A stretch of 64,000 nucleotides of DNA from a virus. The translations under genes and the position numbers were made by a program. The notes under the pieces were generated by a model. The model did no database searches, was not told the origin of the DNA, and saw only the letters and a list, made by a program, of their open reading frames with translations. Shown piece by piece: positions 31,946 through 40,272 of this stretch. Numbering within the stretch: the first letter of the stretch is position 1; each line of letters opens with the position of its first letter. The stretch is taken from positions 460,566 through 524,565 of IMG/VR virus record IMGVR_UViG_3300027749_002876; one strand, 5' to 3'.

Positions 31946-32955
31946 TTGTATCTCTCTAGTAATTTAAAGCTGGCTAAGTTTTTAGCTTTGCTTTCGCACA
32001 TCATATCAAAATTATCAATGAATGTCAATGCCCAATCGTTCACCGCTTCGTTCCAATAGTAATCACTATGTGCCCTAAGCTTCTGTTTACTGTATCCCGC
32101 TTCAATCAACGCACCATGAGAGGGTAATTGTGATCCGGAATGTCCGACAAGTACATCTTCACGGCTGACGGAGTAATGTAGAGTAGGCCTAACACCACGC
32201 CAGCTATCAATAACCATTTTAACACGGTCGTCAGTAGGTTGAATATATTCACCTTCCCTAATCCAATTATGGTGAATGTCCATGACCGTAGGTACGAGGT
32301 CAGATAATGATAAGCAGTCTGTAAGTCCATGTGTGTATTCCTCATTTTCTAGTGTTAGTGTGTTTCTTGCTTCGGGGCTGAGTCTTCCGTAGACTTCTCT
32401 GATTCCTTGGGGACCTCTTCGTCCTGAGATGTGGACGTTGGTTTTAAAGTCCTGAAACTGTTTGCCGAAACCCATCCATCGAACCATGTCTGCATGATAC
32501 TCAAACTCCTCTATACTCTTATTTACTACCTCATCACGGTCACTTGCTAAAACTACAAACTGATCCGGATGAAATGATAACCGAACATCATTAGCTCTAG
32601 CTGTTTCACCGATAGGTGCAAACCATCGTTGTAAACTATTTTGTACATCGGTTGATTGCCAAAATTCTTTGTAGCCATCCATAGTATAAAAACTAAGCAT
32701 ATCACTAGTAAGACGAACCATACGCAATTCGGGTTCTAATGTGGCAACACGCTTAACAAGTGCGTGAGTATTCATAATATTGCGTTTAGCAACATCCATA
32801 ATCTTTTCTTCTACTACATTACGGTTATTACGCTTTGCCCACGCTTGTGTAGTACCACCTGTGTTAAGACCCTCGGCTGAAACAAGCTCACCTTTGTGAT
32901 TGATTTCCGCCCATTTACAAGCAAAGCCGATGCGTTTGATAGATTGATTTGTCAA
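31930..32955 (-). CDS. uvsE: UV-damage endonuclease UvsE (UVDE)
   Basis: 341 aa, the usual length. IKRIGFACKWAEIN at the N-terminus, LSFHPDQFVVLAS (~155), NVHISGRRG (~193), LENEEYTHG (~217) and MDIHHNWIREG (~241) are metal-binding TIM-barrel motifs of UVDE. The enzyme nicks 5' of UV photoproducts. No ATG is available; TTG at 32955 is the best start. A promoter (32989-33017) lies upstream. Confidence 0.93.
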   Translation of the reverse strand: MTNQSIKRIGFACKWAEINHKGELVSAEGLNTGGTTQAWAKRNNRNVVEEKIMDVAKRNIMNTHALVKRVATLEPELRMVRLTSDMLSFYTMDGYKEFWQSTDVQNSLQRWFAPIGETARANDVRLSFHPDQFVVLASDRDEVVNKSIEEFEYHADMVRWMGFGKQFQDFKTNVHISGRRGPQGIREVYGRLSPEARNTLTLENEEYTHGLTDCLSLSDLVPTVMDIHHNWIREGEYIQPTDDRVKMVIDSWRGVRPTLHYSVSREDVLVGHSGSQLPSHGALIEAGYSKQKLRAHSDYYWNEAVNDWALTFIDNFDMMCESKAKNLASFKLLERYKCLKK

Positions 32956-32971
32956 AGTAATAGTCCAAAGT

Positions 32972-32979
32972 GATAAATA
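32972..32979 (+). promoter_or_regulatory. Late promoter octamer GATAAATA
   Basis: Plus strand, 56 bases upstream of the MRINEFITES gene, which has a weak GGAT before its ATG. Confidence 0.5.
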
Positions 32980-32988
32980 ATAAGATAC

Positions 32989-33017
32989 AGTGTAACATAT
33001 TTACGCAATAAAGTCAA
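32989..33017 (-). promoter_or_regulatory. Sigma70-type promoter of uvsE
   Basis: -35 TTGACT (33012-33017), 17-base spacer, -10 TACACT (32989-32994). Divergent from the plus-strand cargo gene. Confidence 0.7.
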
Positions 33018-33035
33018 CTATTTACGGATACCACT

Positions 33036-33911
33036 ATGAGAATTAACGAATTTATAACAGAGTCTAGTAAGATTTGCCCACAATGTGGAATGAGAGGTTG
33101 CACGTGCAAACCTGGAAAATGTAATTGCAAACCAAAGCCTGGTTATCCAAAACAGGTTGATGAAGCCGCTAATCCAGCACAACAAGCCGCTATAGCTATT
33201 GCTATGAAAAAAGCTGGTAAAAAGCCAAAAAATATGCATGAAGAAGATGAGGGTATGTTTGGTAGATCCAAAAACGATAAACGATATTTAGATAAATTTG
33301 ATCCAACTGAAGTTATGAATATCAGTGATGATCCTAGTAAGGCACATAAAACAACGGGCAAGGGTTCATTAAGAACATCTAAGAAAGATTTAGAATTTGC
33401 ATTTGGACCACCCGGAGAAGATGATACATGGGTTTTAGAATTTAAGAATGGTTTAATTGCCACTATATACCCACAATCTAACAGTGGTGGCATGGATTGG
33501 ATCATAGGTGGTAATCATACAAACACTGAAGATTTTGTACATATGGCTTATTCAGCCGCACTTGATGAAAAACTTGAAGAGGATTGGAACAAGGTCAACC
33601 AGAAAGACAAAACATCTGGTATGAGCCGTAAGGCAGTAAAAGCATATCGTAGAGAAAATCCAGGTAGCAAATTACAAACAGCAGTTACTACTAAACCTAG
33701 TAAATTAAAGCCTGGATCAAAAGCTGCCAAACGCCGTAAGAGTTTTTGTGCTAGAATGAGTGGTAACAAAGGTCCTATGAAAAAGCCTAATGGTAAACCT
33801 ACTCCCAAAGCATTAGCACTACGTAGATGGAATTGTGAGAGTGTAGAGCAAATGGAAGAATTGGTAATGTTAGCAGAACAATTTATCCGCAATCACAAGA
33901 CTAAACTTTAA
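33036..33911 (+). CDS. Putative capsid-targeted protein, Cys-rich N-terminus and basic C-terminal domain
   Basis: 291 aa. Starts MRINEFITES, a capsid-targeting-like peptide (F-I-T-E-S). Residues 13-32 hold Cys pairs (CPQCGMRGCTCKPGKCNC), a likely zinc module. The C-terminal domain has the block KLKPGSKAAKRRKSFCARMS and ALALRRWNCE, which I recall as a recurrent uncharacterised domain of T4-like phage proteins. Highly basic, so probably DNA-associated. It is one of the few plus-strand genes and follows a late octamer. Confidence 0.65.
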   Translation: MRINEFITESSKICPQCGMRGCTCKPGKCNCKPKPGYPKQVDEAANPAQQAAIAIAMKKAGKKPKNMHEEDEGMFGRSKNDKRYLDKFDPTEVMNISDDPSKAHKTTGKGSLRTSKKDLEFAFGPPGEDDTWVLEFKNGLIATIYPQSNSGGMDWIIGGNHTNTEDFVHMAYSAALDEKLEEDWNKVNQKDKTSGMSRKAVKAYRRENPGSKLQTAVTTKPSKLKPGSKAAKRRKSFCARMSGNKGPMKKPNGKPTPKALALRRWNCESVEQMEELVMLAEQFIRNHKTKL

Positions 33912-34728
33912 GTAGTTCTTCTAAAGTATATAAGTTCTTCATATAGGGTGATACATTTTCTAGTACACTACTAGCAATGTCGCCCTTCCTTCTTGGGCCG
34001 TATTTCACGTTGAAGCTAACATCATTGACTTTTTGAAACTCATCAACAATCTCACTAACAGTATATCCTACTCCGTGACCTAAACATTCTACACTATTGC
34101 TAGGTTTCTCAATAGCTTGTTTTAATGAATCACATATCTCATTTACGTGTACATAGTCACGTACACAAGTACCATCAGGTGATACATCATAATCATTACC
34201 AAAAATTGTAAACTCTTTTGATTGCATGGCCATTATTAAATTATACATTAATCCATCGGGGTTAGTGGGAGCAAAGCCTTCGCTTCCAATAACATTATAA
34301 AATCTAAAGATTGTATATGGGGTTGCTCGATGGGTTGTACAATATTCTCTTACCACATCTTCTGCCGCACGTTTGCTGATACCATAAGCACTACAACAAT
34401 CTTGTGCGGCACCGGTGCTTGCAAAGATAAAGTTCTTTGTCTTAATCTTATTCAATACATTCATTGTACCATTCAAGTTAGTTATATAATATTGAATAGG
34501 TTTCTGCTCACTTTCACCCACATTAACTAACGCGGCCAAATGAATAACACAATCAAACTCATCTTCTAAACTAAAAGGTCGATTGATATCACAATGATAG
34601 AATGTATGCGGCGACTCTTGTGGTTCTACTTTATCTAAACCATACACTTGATATTCACCCTTCAATATCTTAGTAAGATGTGAACCAATGTAACCGCTAT
34701 TACCTGTTATTAAAACTTTTTTTACCAC
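33901..34728 (-). CDS. NAD-dependent sugar epimerase/dehydratase
   Basis: 275 aa, extended SDR fold. Nucleotide-binding loop TGNSGYIGSHL (8-18); catalytic Tyr-x3-Lys as YGISKRA (~114-120). The active-site Ser/Thr lies in FASTGA (~102). It resembles UDP-glucose/galactose 4-epimerases, although shorter than the ~330-aa norm. Overlaps the glycosyltransferase gene by 7 bases, suggesting a joint role in making or attaching a sugar. Convergent with the plus-strand gene at its 3' end. Confidence 0.85.
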   Translation of the reverse strand: MVKKVLITGNSGYIGSHLTKILKGEYQVYGLDKVEPQESPHTFYHCDINRPFSLEDEFDCVIHLAALVNVGESEQKPIQYYITNLNGTMNVLNKIKTKNFIFASTGAAQDCCSAYGISKRAAEDVVREYCTTHRATPYTIFRFYNVIGSEGFAPTNPDGLMYNLIMAMQSKEFTIFGNDYDVSPDGTCVRDYVHVNEICDSLKQAIEKPSNSVECLGHGVGYTVSEIVDEFQKVNDVSFNVKYGPRRKGDIASSVLENVSPYMKNLYTLEELLKV

Positions 34729-36053
34729 TGAAATAATTCCTCACTAGTTTCTAATGCTGGTTCAAAGATCGGATCTTTGGTTAAATATGTGTCATTGTCT
34801 GTATAGATAACTCTAAATTTATGTTTGTTAGTCAACACACTGCGAACATCATCAATACAAATTACATTACGTCCTAAATTCTTAATGAAGTCAGTATGTG
34901 TAATAGTTGTTTCATTGCAAATTTTGGCTGTATTAGTGTTAGATTTTTTACTATCAAACTCATTAAAACAATTATTCCACTTATGAAACACAGTAGCTTC
35001 TTGTTCTTGTGCATGTTGTAATGATCCTAAGTTATACCATCTTTCTGCTTTTTCAAAAATATCATATAACTCTTTTGCTTTACTTGCCATGTCTTTCTTT
35101 GTGCATTTGTAAAAGAAATTATCATTGAAGTTTTTAGTCCAGCGTTGATTTTCTAATACCAGTGTGGGCAATTGAATATGTTGTTCATAGAAAGCCATAC
35201 CATAACTCTCAACAACACTAGGATTAAACGCAATACGACTAGACTTAATAAAATCTACTTTCTCTTGTCCAACAATACTAGCACGAACATCATACATGAC
35301 TCCTAGTTTAGACAATCTATCTTCAAACTTCTTTACACCATTAGGACTAGTCATAACCTTAACCGGTAGTTTAGTCTGCTCAATCAATTCAATAAACAAC
35401 TCAGGATTCTTACCTTCTTCCCATCGACCAACAAACAGTATCCCCTCACGTTCACCTGTGTACACAGTTAATAAGTCTGGTTCAGTAATAGGTATAGGAA
35501 GATGATAGGATGATTCATTTAAATGTAGTTGATTGAATTTACTTTGAGTTCCTATATCAATGTTTGTTGTGCTTAATTGTTGGCGCATCATCACATTGGT
35601 GTTGTGTAAGAATGGATTCTTAGTGTCTTTGAATATCTGGCTTTCTAAGTGAGTGTAGGCAATGATTTGAATACAATCCTCAAGACCCATAGTACTAGCT
35701 ACTTGCACAGTTTCATATGTATTACATACAAACGCATCGTATAAGTTATTCTCTAACGCTTTGATAATACTATTACGGAAATTAGCCATGCGTTCATAAC
35801 AGAATGTATCACCATACATAAAGATGTTGCTATGCTCAGTATAACGTAATGAATCAGCAGGCGATATGATATTAGCCGGAATAGATTTGATAAACTCATT
35901 ATCTTGCGGTTCTTTGTCAGTAATGATATCAACTTTAACATTATGACTATCCATTAACTCACAAAAACTTTTTGTAAATTGTCCTATGCCACCATGTGGT
36001 ATTAATGTTTGATAGCTTACTAAAAAGCCAATTCGTTTATCGTATGTTCTCAT
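34722..36053 (-). CDS. Glycosyltransferase (GT4-like)
   Basis: 443 aa. N-terminal GHGGIGQF-type loop (PHGGIGQFTKS, 19-29). C-terminal nucleotide-sugar domain with ILFVGRWEEGKNPELFIELI (~205-224) and NPSVVESYGMAFYEQ (~273-287), the E-x7-E-like site of retaining GT4 enzymes. Acceptor unknown: phage DNA, capsid or host glycan are options. Coupled by ATGA to the 57-aa gene upstream. Confidence 0.85.
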   Translation of the reverse strand: MRTYDKRIGFLVSYQTLIPHGGIGQFTKSFCELMDSHNVKVDIITDKEPQDNEFIKSIPANIISPADSLRYTEHSNIFMYGDTFCYERMANFRNSIIKALENNLYDAFVCNTYETVQVASTMGLEDCIQIIAYTHLESQIFKDTKNPFLHNTNVMMRQQLSTTNIDIGTQSKFNQLHLNESSYHLPIPITEPDLLTVYTGEREGILFVGRWEEGKNPELFIELIEQTKLPVKVMTSPNGVKKFEDRLSKLGVMYDVRASIVGQEKVDFIKSSRIAFNPSVVESYGMAFYEQHIQLPTLVLENQRWTKNFNDNFFYKCTKKDMASKAKELYDIFEKAERWYNLGSLQHAQEQEATVFHKWNNCFNEFDSKKSNTNTAKICNETTITHTDFIKNLGRNVICIDDVRSVLTNKHKFRVIYTDNDTYLTKDPIFEPALETSEELFQW

Positions 36054-36223
36054 TTATCTTCTATAGTAGGTACATCTTGCCATTCAGTATATTCACGCTT
36101 TTTAGTAAAACTACCTTGAATAGTAGTTGTACTATAATCAGTTACTTCAATTTGTGTTCTATATTGTAACACTTTTTCAGGTCCGTCCCAACCGCTTCGG
36201 ACAAGATATCTTAATTCATACAT
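36050..36223 (-). CDS. Hypothetical protein, 57 aa
   Basis: MYELRYLVRSGWDGPEKVLQ and onward, beta-rich. Starts after AAAAAGGTAAATATATG and ends ATGA into the glycosyltransferase start. Unrecognised. Confidence 0.55.
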   Translation of the reverse strand: MYELRYLVRSGWDGPEKVLQYRTQIEVTDYSTTTIQGSFTKKREYTEWQDVPTIEDK

Positions 36224-36227
36224 ATAT

Positions 36228-36452
36228 TTACCTTTTTAACAACCACATAATATGGGCATTTTTATCGTGCCAACTGTGTTCTAAACTAATTTCACTTGGT
36301 CCAGCATAGATACTGGTTAGTCTATAAGCCCACTTTAACCAAATACATTTACCTGACAAATCACAAGTTTCAGGCAACCATGCAAACTTTAAATCTGCAC
36401 CCAAGTATTTGTTACGATAGGAGTCATTGATACCCATACTATCTAGTGGCAT
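36228..36452 (-). CDS. Hypothetical protein, 74 aa
   Basis: Start set at 36452 because GGAGATAGTTATG precedes MPLDSMGINDSYRNK. Contains LSGKCIWLKWAYRLTSIYAG. Unrecognised. Confidence 0.55.
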   Translation of the reverse strand: MPLDSMGINDSYRNKYLGADLKFAWLPETCDLSGKCIWLKWAYRLTSIYAGPSEISLEHSWHDKNAHIMWLLKR

Positions 36453-36454
36453 AA

Positions 36455-36697
36455 CTATCTCCATCGTAACATAAAATGAATATAATCTTTCTCATCTGTG
36501 AATTTGAACGTAGTTTCAAATCCATCATCTTGTGTATCTTTATATTCATACGTCCACCTAGATTTTGTTCTACCAGGACCAAAAGTATCAACACACCAAT
36601 CTAATGGATTATTTTTATCTCTTATAGAACCGTCTGGTCCCATATAGTGTTTCCAATAATCCCAAGATAATAAAGCAATGTGTTGATATTTTTTCAT
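36455..36697 (-). CDS. Hypothetical protein, 80 aa
   Basis: Start set at ATG 36697, overlapping the queE stop (ATGA). Trp/Tyr rich (LLSWDYWKHYMGPDGSIRDK). Possibly related in style to the next gene; unrecognised. Confidence 0.55.
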   Translation of the reverse strand: MKKYQHIALLSWDYWKHYMGPDGSIRDKNNPLDWCVDTFGPGRTKSRWTYEYKDTQDDGFETTFKFTDEKDYIHFMLRWR

Positions 36698-37542
36698 GTG
36701 CCCCACTCGTTTTTGAAAAGAGGTACTTGAAGTCTATCACTGTACCGATAACCACGATTCATTGCTTCAATAGCAACATTCTTAGCATTTAAGTTATACA
36801 ATGATTCTACACCACCGCAAGGCATGAAGTATACAGGGCCTCTGAATCCACCATTACGAAATTCTAGTACAGCTTTGTCTGCTTCAATTGCATCTTCACT
36901 AGTAGCAATAACAAACTTAAGATACACAAAGCCAATACTTTCATATTGACGAATGATGTTAGGACAAATTGCTTCACTCCACTTCTCGCCACTGATACTT
37001 AGTTTAGGACTAACACTAAATGTTAATGCATTCTTTTCTCTGTTAATCTTCCATTGTTGTAGATAGATTGATAGGTCTTGACTTAGTTCTTGTGTACCAT
37101 TAGTTTCAAAAGTAATCTCTTTGAGACCTCTCATTTTTTCGTTTGAAAGTAATTCTGGATATGCTCTTTGCCATCCAAGAAGAGGTTCACCACCAGTGAT
37201 AACAAGGTGCTCATCCATCCAGCGACCGTGAGGAAGGATAGTAAGAATAGAGTCAACAATAGAAACGGTACTGAGCATAGGACTAAGATGCTTAAATCTA
37301 GAGTCCCACGAGGCGTAGGAATCGCAACCTGTACTGACAAGCGGTAAGGATTTATAATCTGTATAATCTTGTGCTTTAATCGCAATAACATCTCTTTCAC
37401 TACTCAATTCTCCTTTATTCATGCCGAAGCCACCACACGTAAAATTGCATCCATATGTTCTAAGGAAAATACTTGGTACTCCGATATATCGGCCTTCTCC
37501 TTGTATACTATAAAAAAGTTCACTTACTTTTATGCTTGTCAT
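36694..37542 (-). CDS. queE: 7-carboxy-7-deazaguanine synthase QueE
   Basis: 282 aa radical-SAM enzyme making CDG from 6-carboxytetrahydropterin. SELFYSIQGEGRYIGVPSIF (7-26) is the typical start, and VITGGEPLLGW (~123) binds SAM. The cluster cysteines are unusual: Cys32-x3-Cys36 is followed by GGFG, with no CxxC, and the next Cys is 73 in STGCDSYASWD. The start region overlaps the 3' end of the HNH gene by 23 bases, and a second copy of its first 17 codons lies beyond that gene (38131-38184). Confidence 0.88.
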   Translation of the reverse strand: MTSIKVSELFYSIQGEGRYIGVPSIFLRTYGCNFTCGGFGMNKGELSSERDVIAIKAQDYTDYKSLPLVSTGCDSYASWDSRFKHLSPMLSTVSIVDSILTILPHGRWMDEHLVITGGEPLLGWQRAYPELLSNEKMRGLKEITFETNGTQELSQDLSIYLQQWKINREKNALTFSVSPKLSISGEKWSEAICPNIIRQYESIGFVYLKFVIATSEDAIEADKAVLEFRNGGFRGPVYFMPCGGVESLYNLNAKNVAIEAMNRGYRYSDRLQVPLFKNEWGT

Positions 37543-38083
37543 TAATATGTTCTTTCAAATCATTCATTGATATATAGAGTTTTTCACAAATGAAGCCCTC
37601 TTTCTTTCGTTTACTATCGGATAAGCACCATCCCCTAATAGTTGTCTCATGTACATCGTAATATTTAGCCGCATGCCCCATTGAAGGGAATATACCATCA
37701 GGCGTAGTCACCATCATTTTCCAATTAGGTCTATCATTGTGAATTATACGTTCAATTGAATCTAAAACTGCAGGTACCTTATAGTCTCTTTTTAAGTATT
37801 CTACTGCATTTAACAGATTTTGTAAATCATCTTGGAACTTCCCGAGAGCCATATTACAGTTGGTGCAAAGTAAACCTCTTACTTTTTTTGTAACATGACA
37901 ATGATCCACTGCTAAATCCCTATTACATATATCAAGTTTATTACAAATCGCACAGCCATGATTTTGTTCTACCAACATTGCTTCGTACTGGTCGGCATTA
38001 ATTCCAAAATCTTTCATCAAATCTGACCTTTTTCGGCGTTTGTTAGTTCGTTCTTTACTATTGAGTGTTTTTTGCTTAATCAT
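37520..38083 (-). CDS. HNH endonuclease (Endonuclease VII-like) inserted in queE
   Basis: 187 aa. Basic N-terminus, then CAICNKLDICNRDLAVDHCH (~44-63) and RGLLCTNCNMALGKFQDD (~69-86). This is a zinc-stabilised HNH of the recombination endonuclease VII type. The C-terminal ~60 residues (HAAKYYDVHETTIRGWCLSD) look like a DNA-binding NUMOD/helix-turn-helix. It sits between a 17-codon fragment and the full copy of queE, has its own late octamer and AAGGAG, and ends inside queE. A free-standing homing endonuclease is likely. Confidence 0.85.
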   Translation of the reverse strand: MIKQKTLNSKERTNKRRKRSDLMKDFGINADQYEAMLVEQNHGCAICNKLDICNRDLAVDHCHVTKKVRGLLCTNCNMALGKFQDDLQNLLNAVEYLKRDYKVPAVLDSIERIIHNDRPNWKMMVTTPDGIFPSMGHAAKYYDVHETTIRGWCLSDSKRKKEGFICEKLYISMNDLKEHINDKHKSK

Positions 38084-38100
38084 TATTATCTCCTTATATG

Positions 38101-38108
38101 TATTTATA
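38101..38108 (-). promoter_or_regulatory. Late promoter octamer TATAAATA of the HNH gene
   Basis: The minus strand reads TATAAATACATATAAGGAG, then ATAATAATG. Full T4 consensus octamer with a Shine-Dalgarno sequence in a short leader. Confidence 0.65.
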
Positions 38109-38130
38109 CAAGGTGACGGTAGAGTAAGAT

Positions 38131-38184
38131 TTAACCCTCTCCTTGGATGCTATAAAATAATTCTGATACTTTTAAATGATTCAT
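38131..38184 (-). pseudogene. queE: Severed 5' end of queE (17 codons)
   Basis: Encodes MNHLKVSELFYSIQGEG and then TAA. Residues 4-17 are identical in protein to residues 4-17 of the intact QueE, with different codons. The ATG overlaps the stop of the 72-aa gene (ATGA), as expected for the original queE start. The insertion point is right after QGEG. Confidence 0.85.
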
Positions 38185-38399
38185 TTGATTTTTAAATTGT
38201 AATTTTTTAAAATAACTTCAGCGTATGTACCGCCACCTTGTTTATAAACACCATTAACTTGCTTTGCACAATCCCTGATTAATAGTTCAGCAAACTTTTC
38301 AATACTTTCTTCATCATCAGTTTGACCTGCGACAGATGCTCGTTTGAGCGCCCAGTCAAAACCTGCTTCTTTTGCCAGGTCTTCTATTTTTTTATTCAT
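38181..38399 (-). CDS. KFAELIV-family small protein, 72 aa
   Basis: Contains IEKFAELLIRDCAKQVNGVY and AEVILKNYNLKIK. Fifth member of the paralogue family. Originally coupled to queE; the coupling is now broken by the HNH insertion. Confidence 0.65.
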   Translation of the reverse strand: MNKKIEDLAKEAGFDWALKRASVAGQTDDEESIEKFAELLIRDCAKQVNGVYKQGGGTYAEVILKNYNLKIK

Positions 38400-38402
38400 A
38401 TA

Positions 38403-38594
38403 TTACCAATGATGTAAAGTGTTTGCTATGATGAAACAACATGTTATCACATGTAGCACCACCCAGAAAGTTTTTAGGAACAATGCGATTTTTGCTTCAC
38501 CTAATGTAAGAATAGGTACATCAGGCCTGTCATCATCGGTATTACCCATTAGATGACCGGTTGCTCTTGCCCATATTTTTTCTAAGCTATTCAT
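38403..38594 (-). CDS. Small membrane protein, 63 aa
   Basis: Polar N-terminal ~32 residues, then one membrane span (ALFLKTFWVVLHVITCCFII). Overlaps the PsiE-like stop by one base. Unrecognised. Confidence 0.55.
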   Translation of the reverse strand: MNSLEKIWARATGHLMGNTDDDRPDVPILTLGEAKIALFLKTFWVVLHVITCCFIIANTLHHW

Positions 38595-39010
38595 TAAGCT
38601 ACCTCGTCTTTATTGTTGTTAGGATATTTTGCACTAGTATATCTAATAACTAATACGCTTATTGCGATAACAAATGTAGAGCCGGCTACAGCTAACATTT
38701 CAATAACATTGATTGGCTGATGACTCATTATATCTACCATATGCCGTGTCAGTGCTGTTATTGCAATGTATAGCAGGAACCTGACAGGCATATGATTGGT
38801 CTTGAAATAAATGCCCACCATTGCACCTATTTCCAAATAGATAAACATTAATAACAAGTCACCGACTGTTGCGTGATGTTTTTGAAACATTTCAGCGAAG
38901 GTCCAACCGGCAGCCCATACTGTTGCGGCACCGATACCAAACAATGCAAGCCTATGAAATATGTCTACTAAGGTATGTCCTACCTTATCTACCATTTCTG
39001 TTTTCAACAT
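38594..39010 (-). CDS. psiE: PsiE-like membrane protein
   Basis: 138 aa with four predicted membrane spans. LLLMFIYLEIGAMVGIYFKT (~52-71) and HMPVRFLLYIAITALTRHMV (~73-92) match the phosphate-starvation-inducible PsiE family. The family function is poorly known. Its presence suggests adaptation to phosphate-limited hosts, which is inference. Confidence 0.8.
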   Translation of the reverse strand: MLKTEMVDKVGHTLVDIFHRLALFGIGAATVWAAGWTFAEMFQKHHATVGDLLLMFIYLEIGAMVGIYFKTNHMPVRFLLYIAITALTRHMVDIMSHQPINVIEMLAVAGSTFVIAISVLVIRYTSAKYPNNNKDEVA

Positions 39011-39492
39011 TATTCAAACTCTCTATCTTCACGATGACCGCCACGTCCTGCCATGTTGCTATCAGTCTCACGTACCTCTACTCTACAGCACCATACACGT
39101 TTAGCTTCTTCGCTACCACAGTTGGGTAAGAAGATTGTGTTGATGTATTCATATAAAAAGTCAGCAATACCTTCACAACCAGTGCGTTCTACTTCTGTGA
39201 TCTTTGCTAGTTTCAATCTACCTAGTTCTAATAGATGTTCACGCATTGGGTCATCTTGTGCGACTAATAATGTATGGTCAAACCATTCTTCTAGTTTATC
39301 TTTGAGTGGGCGTAGTCCACCAAAATCAGTTACCCAGTTACGGGCATCCAATGTATCAGCTTCAAACTCAAAGTGAAAACTCATAGCATAGCCATGAATT
39401 AAATTACAATGACTGTCAGCACGCCATTGACGATATGCGACAGGACCTATTTGTCTGTATGTCTTTGTTGAAAAGAATTTTTTGTTTGCCAT
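39010..39492 (-). CDS. queD: 6-carboxy-tetrahydropterin synthase QueD
   Basis: 160 aa, T-fold. SHCNLIHGYAMSFHFEFE (~27-44) holds the Cys and a zinc-site His; the usual HGH is HGY here. FDHTLLV (~71) and VEVRETDSNMA (~138-148) complete the active site. Converts 7,8-dihydroneopterin triphosphate to carboxytetrahydropterin, feeding QueE. Driven by the promoter at 39510-39538. Next to psiE and the queE cluster. Confidence 0.88.
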   Translation of the reverse strand: MANKKFFSTKTYRQIGPVAYRQWRADSHCNLIHGYAMSFHFEFEADTLDARNWVTDFGGLRPLKDKLEEWFDHTLLVAQDDPMREHLLELGRLKLAKITEVERTGCEGIADFLYEYINTIFLPNCGSEEAKRVWCCRVEVRETDSNMAGRGGHREDREFE

Positions 39493-39509
39493 GTTTTCTC
39501 CTATGTTGT

Positions 39510-39538
39510 ATTATAGCATAGGCGGCAGAGTTTGTAAA
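39510..39538 (-). promoter_or_regulatory. Sigma70-type promoter of queD
   Basis: -35 TTTACA (39533-39538), 17-base spacer, -10 TATAAT (39510-39515); AGGAG before the ATG. Confidence 0.75.
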
Positions 39539-40272
39539 GCGGGAGTGACGCCAAGACCGCTACTTTTATTTAACAAAAAACCCATAACCTCTTCTTTATT
39601 AAGAATTAAATTAAATGGATCAGTTTTAATAGATTTTTCTCCTAAATATTTGAATTTTGTATTGTAGATTTTTTCCATGTCTGAATAGATAGATTCATAT
39701 TTTACTTTTTTATATTCAATATTGTGTAATATTATAGACAAATTCTTTTCCCATAATAGGTGACTATTATAAATTTCAGTTAATCCATTATTCAGACGAT
39801 TAATATCAATTGTTGCAGGTTCATTGATTTCACTATTGATTCCAAATACGTTTTTTAGGTTGTTAGCATATGAGCGGGCAATCATAAAACTTAACAATTG
39901 TTCTTTAATATCTCTTGTCAATGTGATAAATTCAAAACCTATATTTTTTAACTCTATTATTATTTTAGATAATGTTTCCTTATCATAATGATCCATCAAA
40001 AAAATTCTTACAGTTAATGATTGGTTTATATTTGTATTTTTTAATAAATTAAGTCGTTCTTCAAATCCTTCAAATATTTTAAAGTTTGAAGGAATGCTAG
40101 CAAAATTCTTTAATCTTATATTATTGTCATCATCAGTCACATATTCACTGCGATTCCAATTTTCAAAATACTCGCCCAATTGAAAGCTTGATTTTATTTC
40201 TCCGGATAATTTTTCACACAATTGACTACCTGTTCTGGGTAAACAAATAATACATGTTCTGTTGCCGTTCAT
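39511..40272 (-). CDS. Sulfotransferase-like P-loop protein
   Basis: 253 aa. CIICLPRTGSQLCEKLSGEI (7-26) resembles the PAPS-binding P-loop (PRTGS) of sulfotransferases, and FITLTRDIKEQLLSFMIARS (~115-134) resembles the 3'-phosphate loop. The middle is AT-rich, Asn/Ile/Lys-heavy sequence unlike its neighbours. The stop lies in the queD promoter. The substrate is unknown and the assignment tentative. Confidence 0.5.
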   Translation of the reverse strand: MNGNRTCIICLPRTGSQLCEKLSGEIKSSFQLGEYFENWNRSEYVTDDDNNIRLKNFASIPSNFKIFEGFEERLNLLKNTNINQSLTVRIFLMDHYDKETLSKIIIELKNIGFEFITLTRDIKEQLLSFMIARSYANNLKNVFGINSEINEPATIDINRLNNGLTEIYNSHLLWEKNLSIILHNIEYKKVKYESIYSDMEKIYNTKFKYLGEKSIKTDPFNLILNKEEVMGFLLNKSSGLGVTPALQTLPPML

